Positions 58,801-64,000 of a stretch of 64,000 bases of DNA are shown piece after piece. The position numbers were made by a program, and so were the translations under genes. A model generated the notes under the pieces. It was given only the letters and a program-made list of their open reading frames with translations, had not been told where the DNA came from and ran no database searches. This DNA comes from Aphelenchoides besseyi. Taxonomy: Eukaryota; Nematoda; Chromadorea; Rhabditida; Aphelenchoididae. The stretch is from NCBI GenBank assembly GCA_024699855.1, contig JAMPIQ010000003.1, forward strand, positions 3,472,001 through 3,536,000, given 5' to 3'. Positions within the stretch are counted from its first letter, which is position 1. Every line of letters starts with the position of its first letter.

Positions 58801-61800
58801 CGAATGCGTACTCAAAACTCCGGCTTCGACCTCACGACACGTTCAATTGACCGATGGCTTCTATCGATCGAATGCAACGGAACGATGCGAATTGTGCGTT
58901 CAAGAAGTCAATCGACATCCACCGCTGAATAAGCGAACTCGTGAAGCGGGAGACATTCGAACCATAACCCAAGTGGACAGACAACAAGAAGTAGAAGACG
59001 AAACGGCTGAGCGGACTGTGTGGTTGAAACGATTGGGTGGACACTATCGCTTGAAAACTGATGCTGCTGATGATGTGGTTTTGAATGTTTTGCGTGAAAT
59101 CGAAAACTCGCTTCCACATCACTTGTCTAAAGAGCACGTTATTCGAATTGGTCACGAGGCCAACGCACGTTTGGACTCGCTTTGTGCCGGTGCTTCAGAA
59201 CGTTACGTTCAAGCGTCTTTGCAATCACCTGAACAACGCGAACGCTCTCAAATCGTTTTTCGTGCCAAACAACGACAACAACTCAGCGGTCACTTTTTAG
59301 AAGCCGAACACGAAACTTTGGTTTACAATTCGGAACTTCGAAGACGTGAAGCCCGTGAATTAGTTGATCTCACTCGTTGGATTGCTCAGGAAGGCGGAAG
59401 AACGGAATTAAAGACGAAGGCAAGTAGTGATCATCGTGCTGACAATCTCTACGATCTCAATAAACGTCGTGACTCAACGGCAGAATGCGAAATTCGACGT
59501 GTTTGTCACCGTGAAATTGAACCGCTTCTGTTACGAACTCCTGAAAGTGTTGAAGTCTACGCATCGGTTGGCGAACATCTCGATCGTCCGTTGGCTTCTC
59601 TCAAGGACAGTCGAGTTTTTGCTGCTGCCAATGAAGCGCCCGAACAGAAACTTCAATGTCGAGAATCAACTGCTTTGGTCGAATTTGCTAATTTCCGTTA
59701 TACTCGGGATGAAAGTCGAGAAGAAAAGTCGATTATTATTTGGGAGAAACGAGCGGGTGGATCATTCAAATTACGAACTGGCTATGCGGCTGAAGACACC
59801 GTCGAGTTGGCACAACATCTGGAGAAGCGAAGAGATGATTCGATGTGGACAGAAAAGAAGATCATCTGCGCGAATCAGGAGGAACCACAAAAACTGAATA
59901 GTCGAGCCACCAAAGAGTCCCATATTATTGTTGGTTGTGCTTTCCATCATCGAAATGAAGACGAACGATATACACATGTTCGAAAAGCAGCCAACGGAGC
60001 CGCAGCTCGACTGGACGGTTTCGAATCTCAAGCAATCTCCGAAACGTTGAATTTGCGTTATCAACGCGACGAACAAACTCAGAGTTGTGCGGTGATACGC
60101 GATGAAGCTCGTTACGGTGGGCGTATACTGCACGGTTCAAATGCTGCCCAAGAATCTACCACTCACACAACCTCATTACTCGATGCCCATCCAATCACCG
60201 ATTTACGGGCACCCGATCTTTTCATTTCTATCACTCGCACTGCCGAGCCTGTTCGGCTTCACACGCACGCCTCAACTTCTGATCAATGCACAATCACGAG
60301 CACATTCACACGGCCGTCTGCCGGACTTGAAGCACAGCAAACACGTGCCATTCCACGCACACACGACACTCCAAAACTTCAAACACGCGAAACGCAAACT
60401 AACGATGAAAATTTGAATTGCGAATGGAAAAGACCTTCTGCTGATCTTCAAGTTCCAGAAACGATTTGGATTCCACGATTTGGCGGTGCGGTTGCTCTTA
60501 ATACACGAGCAGCCGGTGACAAAGAACATTTGTGCGTTGCAACACTACAAAATCCACGACCAACCGATCTTTCAACCGGCCATCTGGTGGTCATCAAACG
60601 TCAACCCGACGAACATCCTCGACTCAATACCATTGCTTCCGAAGCAAAAGAAATCTCAACCATCGCAAATCTTCGACGTTCAGAACCGTCGGCCCACACA
60701 CAAATTCGATTGGTTTCTGCACGTTCAATTGATGACAAGCCGAGTGTTCGCGTAACAGAATCAAGAGAAGTTGAGCATCTGACAAACGTTACATTGTCAA
60801 GACCTGAAAGCTACGCCATCTTCGACTTGGTACGAAATGAACCACGTTTCGGTGGTCGATTTGTTTTGGGTGGACGACATGCGGGCGACATTTCGACTAA
60901 TTGCACAACAAATCTTCAACGAGCTCAAGCCGATGTGATCACGACTCATACGGTGACAATCTCACGAAAAGGAGAATCACAGAATTTGGTTACTGGTCAC
61001 GCTTCTGATGCTCAAGTTTTGTGTTCCGCCGATCTTCGTTCACCAAAACCAACCGACGCATCAACATCAACGACACTAAAAACCGCGAATGTTGCCGAAC
61101 CTTTGCATCATCGGGTCGCTGAAGCGGGGCATGTCGACACAACAACAAACGTCGCCCTTCAATCTGGTCGAAGAACTGAAGATGAAGCTGAAAAGATTCT
61201 TCGAGAATCACGATTCGGCGGTTCTTACAGCATTTCGACCCGGGCATCAGGCGATGCAATGGGCGGAGATACGAACGTAAATCTCCAACAACCAGAAGCC
61301 AGCAGTTCATCTCAAATTAGTGTTCGTATTGCTTCCGTTGCTGAACCACAACGTCTGGATGTGAGTGCGGCGGGAGACTCATCGACTGGAGTCGATTCAC
61401 GATTGGAACGACAAGAACAGTCATTGCGCTGCGAACATGTTGCTGTTGCCCGATTAATCGAACAGCTTTATATGCACGCGGCAGAGTCGGCGGCGGAAAT
61501 TATCTCTTTGACATCCACGGAGGTGCGGCGTCGCTTAACCGAAGTCCAAGTGGAGGGGGTGTCAATGCGAGCAGCTCGAGAAATCTCTCCAATTTCCCTT
61601 CGTACAGAATACGCACGTGAGACCGTGATTCGAACAGATGCACCGCTTCGTGCTGGCGATGACAATGATCAGAAACGACAACAAAGAGTGGAGCACGTTG
61701 TTCCGATTATCATCGTGGAAGAAGCGCCCGAATTTCATATTGATGCTGTGGACAAAGTCAAATTACGACGTCACTACTCGAATGCAGAGAAAGGAAAAGA

Positions 61801-61806
61801 AAAACG
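43883..61806 (+). CDS. Giant 17.9-kb exon, repetitive cytoskeletal-type protein
   Basis: One exon from an acceptor (TTTTCAG, 43876-43882) to a donor (GTAATC at 61807) holds 17,924 bases, about 5,974 codons, with no stop. Near the N-terminus are four units with the pattern 'G..F.G...L...R.FS.AD' (about 44170-44880). The centre (about 46700-56400) is a hydrophilic array with a period near 350 nt. The C-terminal 3 kb is a regular array of about 120-residue units. Composition is rich in Glu, Gln, Ser, Thr and Arg with few aromatics, so it is probably extended or weakly folded. The motif R.FRCRSKS occurs twice (about 48145 and 53020). Continuity into copine-like exons suggests a giant muscle or cytoskeletal copine-domain protein such as the atypical nematode copines. 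That link is inference. Confidence 0.85.
46700..56400 (+). repeat. Central protein repeat array, period about 350 nt
   Basis: A motif of the form 'REFG...T.V.LQRL' recurs at about 46780, 47480, 50950, 51295, 52000, 52700, 54065, 54765, 55485, 55840 and 56190. Neighbouring hits are about 350 or 700 bases apart. Between full motifs lies a second half-unit with 'E...LI....L.D' and 'R.FKI...L......PTE'. The data fit a basic unit of about 117 residues arranged as alternating A and B halves. Units are strongly diverged, so the array is old and not a recent tandem expansion. Confidence 0.65.
58310..61400 (+). repeat. C-terminal array of nine ~120-residue GG repeats
   Basis: Nine units share a core 'GG...L.T.A..D' at about 58315, 58675, 59035, 59395, 59755, 60115, 60480, 60850 and 61215. 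Examples are GGALHLNTYAAED, GGHYRLKTDAADD, GGSFKLRTGYAAED and GGSYSISTRASGD. Spacing is 355-375 bases throughout. Within each unit a half-period copy ('EP..L.T.A....') adds a sub-repeat of about 60 residues. The alternating hydrophobic pattern suggests beta strands. I know no named domain with this signature. Confidence 0.75.
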
Positions 61807-61851
61807 GTAATCGAATTCACAGCTTTTGAGTTTAAACGTTGACAATTTCAG

Positions 61852-62211
61852 AGTCAGTTTTGCTGCGGAAATCGAAGAGAAACACGATCTTGACATGGAA
61901 ATGAGCATGAGCGTTGAAGACATGCAACGTCCGTCAATCATCCGAAAACCGATGAAAAAAGAACGGGAACGTCACGGTCGTCGTCGAGAATTACGTCAAA
62001 ACGAAGCTCCAGGATTGTAAGTCACTTGAATTTAAACTGATTCATAATCGATTCCTTTTCTTAGTTCGCCTGTACGTCGTAATTCGTTGTTGATGGCATT
62101 GAACATTGGCAGTCCACACAATATACCACATTTCAAAACGTAAGCAATCACGAGCCTGTGAAGTCAATTAGAATGTTCTTTAGGTTGGAAGACATTGTTC
62201 GAGGAATCGCG
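61852..62211 (+). CDS. Exons entering a copine-like (VWA-type) domain
   Basis: Three exons follow the giant exon in frame: 61852-62016, 62065-62139 and a 28-nt micro-exon 62184-62211. The protein passes a basic linker ([16 protein letters not shown]) and reads [20 protein letters not shown] then [11 protein letters not shown]. This matches, from memory, the sequence just before the VWA-type domain of nematode copine-like proteins (CPNA group). Those proteins act at muscle attachment structures. The donor at 62212 (GTGAGT) implies at least one more exon, but no copine sequence is visible on the + strand to 64000. The domain assignment rests on about 30 residues. Confidence 0.5.
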
Positions 62212-62315
62212 GTGAGTTTGCGCAATAGCGTTATTTTTCGGTATTGCCCAATGAACATTTCGCGAAAACATTATTTATTCTTGATTATGCATGTAAAACT
62301 CGGGAAACTTAAAAT

Positions 62316-64000
62316 TCATAACGTTCGATTTAATAGCTCGAAGTTTACTTGTTCCCTAACCACTGCTTTCACCGCTTTATTCTTCGGGTTTTCGTCAACG
62401 ATTGCTTCGACAACATTCGTTTCATTTTCCTGAAACAAAATCATTTACAACTACTGACAAGTTGACTTGCAAACCTTATCATCACTATCAGATTCGAAAA
62501 TGAAATCGTTCAACTCGTCCTTAAAATTCCAAACAATTAAATGTAACAGAAAGTAAACAAACCGAAAATAAATCGTCTGGGTTTTCATCCATATTCTGCG
62601 GAGTTTCTTCATCCTTTAATAAGATAATATTGATTTTAGTCAATTCGACAATACCTCGTCATCAACTAACTTATTCCCAACGTCTAACTCTTTCCAACTG
62701 TCTAATTGGTCCTCATTTAATGCCCTTATCACCTAACTAACAATCAACCTCACCGCCCACCTCAATTTTTCCTTTCTTTGTGGTCTTCTTCGAGTATCTT
62801 TCCATTAGCGAAGCTCTGTCGAACTCAACACGCACTGCAGTTTTGTTTGGACAACATTGCTAAATTGCAAAGTTTAAAATTTAGTTTTCTTTCAATTTAC
62901 CGGTGAAAACTTAATCTGATTCTCTTCCTCATTTTCTTTCTTTTCCTAAAATCGTTTTATTAATTCAGTCATTAAGTTTCAAACCGACTTGTTTATCTAG
63001 CGCATCCACGAATACAACCAACTCTTCTTCCCAAAGATCGTTCCACTTCTTTGCTTGCAACACTTTGAGCTCCTTCATCTTTTCCTCGCTTTCAGCCAAC
63101 ATTTTGTCTTTTTCTTCCATCGACAATTTCCAAATAGTCATACCGAGCAAGTAGTCATAATTTCCGGATCGTTTGTCAGTTGTGATTTCTTGAGTCTAAA
63201 TCAGAAGATAAGAAAATACTCAATTTGAGCAACAAACCTCAGCTTCTTCGTCTTCATCAAAAACAACTTCTCCATTCATTGCGAATTTTCGTTTCTTCTG
63301 TTCGGCTTTCCATCTCTTTACGGGATCCGGCTTGAAGTTTTTTTGAATGAGTTGCTCGATAATTGACGTTTGTTTGTTCTCAAGGCAAATCTCGTTCTTG
63401 ATTGTCATGAGAATAAAACGCGCCTGTTCGCTGAGTCGTTCACATTGTGCCTTCAACAGCCCTTCCAAAACATCTTTGCGTTCAATGTACTTCTGTTTGC
63501 GGATATCGAAGAATTCGCGGCAAATCTGCTCCGGTGTTTTGCATTTACGCAAACAGTCATTTGCATCAAAAAGATACATCGCGTATGTGTTGATTTGGCT
63601 GACTAATTGAAAAACTTGATGTAAACCTCATTTTTGAAATTGTCGCAAGTTTTCTGGATCTATCTTGAGGACAAACTTGACGGTTGCTTCAGTGCGGTAT
63701 TCGTAGAAGTCCAATAGCATTGGCGGCACTTTGTCGTTTTCCTCGAGCAGCGGAATTAGAACATCGGCTTTGTAGTTGCTTGTCCACGTTTCAATTGGCA
63801 ACTCGGTGATTTCGATCGTGTCGATGTCGACGATTCCAATTTCTCCAATGGATAAAAATTTGCTTTTCGCAGCTTGTATTATTGATCCGGTGAATTTTCG
63901 ATACCATGGAAGCAAAGGCGTCATTTCTTCGCCACGGATCAAATGACGAACATTCTCGACAATCTGGCGTGGATTCTAATTCGGCACGTTCGTCGTACAT
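62316..64000 (-). CDS. DNA topoisomerase II, C-terminal part
   Basis: Eight - strand exons join in frame: 63975-63238, 63195-62989, 62945-62901, 62859-62761, 62732-62655, 62613-62563, 62519-62475 and 62429-62316. The first holds the end of the DNA-gate region (TPLLPWYRKFTGSI, IDTIEITELPIETWTSNYKA, ARFILMTIKNEI, DPVKRWKAEQKKRKF). The second has YDYLLGMTIWKLSMEEKDKM. The remaining exons form an acidic tail (DEETPQNMDENPDDL, DFIFESDSDDK), as in eukaryotic topoisomerase II C-termini. ATPase, TOPRIM and catalytic tyrosine lie beyond the window. One in-frame TGA (63628-63630) interrupts the conserved segment between QFQK and GLHQVF. It runs convergently with the giant gene. Confidence 0.8.

Noticed and set aside
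44106..61665. Many alternative frames inside the giant exon
   Set aside because: They arise from codon bias in the long + strand frame and show no independent conservation.
1..64000. Reassignment of TGA to a sense codon
   Set aside because: Four genes have in-frame TGA, but the 5,974-codon giant exon uses CGA often and contains no TGA at all. A recoded TGA should appear there.

Overview
The window looks like nuclear DNA of a nematode. Introns are short (about 40-60 nt), begin GTAAGT/GTCAGT and end in TTTCAG. A complete SRT-type chemoreceptor, a nematode receptor family, is present at 30958-32288 (-). Gene density is high, genes lie on both strands, and mobile DNA is abundant. I cannot name the species. 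All gene models were spliced by eye from reading frame and splice sites, so exon ends are good guesses and not transcript-supported.

Region by region. 1-5500 is a transposon graveyard: a + strand Helitron (Rep domain, RPA-like gene, 3' hairpin ending CTAG), an RTE-type LINE tail, a broken Helitron on the - strand, and a TTA-flanked MITE. 5650-20860 is a gene strip: a compact POU-homeobox gene, a broken EGF-repeat gene, an endonuclease-like protein, an STMP1-like micropeptide, a small membrane protein, the tRNA-thiolation factor CTU2, and several genes I cannot name. It contains a decayed Tc1-like element (16423-17486). 21364-22749 is an apparently intact mariner. 23766-28205 is a second Tc1-like copy in reverse orientation, split by a 3.16 kb RTE LINE with an 11-bp target duplication. 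28200-30950 shows no convincing gene but has SINE-like repeats. 30958-39100 holds the SRT receptor, a 100-N assembly gap, a minimal HES-like HLH gene, an integrase relic, the C-terminal part of DNA polymerase epsilon, a GH31 glucosidase lacking its catalytic core, and a serine-rich protein.

40560-62211 (+) is dominated by one gene. Q/P-rich upstream exons lead into a single exon of about 17.9 kb (5,974 uninterrupted codons) and then into short exons that resemble the start of a copine (VWA-like) domain. The giant exon carries a central array with a period of about 350 nt and a C-terminal array of nine units of about 120 residues marked by a GG...L.T.A..D motif. The rest of the copine domain is not seen before the convergent 3' end of DNA topoisomerase II (62316-64000, -). 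The two genes may therefore be interleaved, or the assembly may be broken here.

These genes do not form a pathway. What links them is the genome dynamics: nested transposon insertions, gene remnants, and one exceptional repeat-protein exon.
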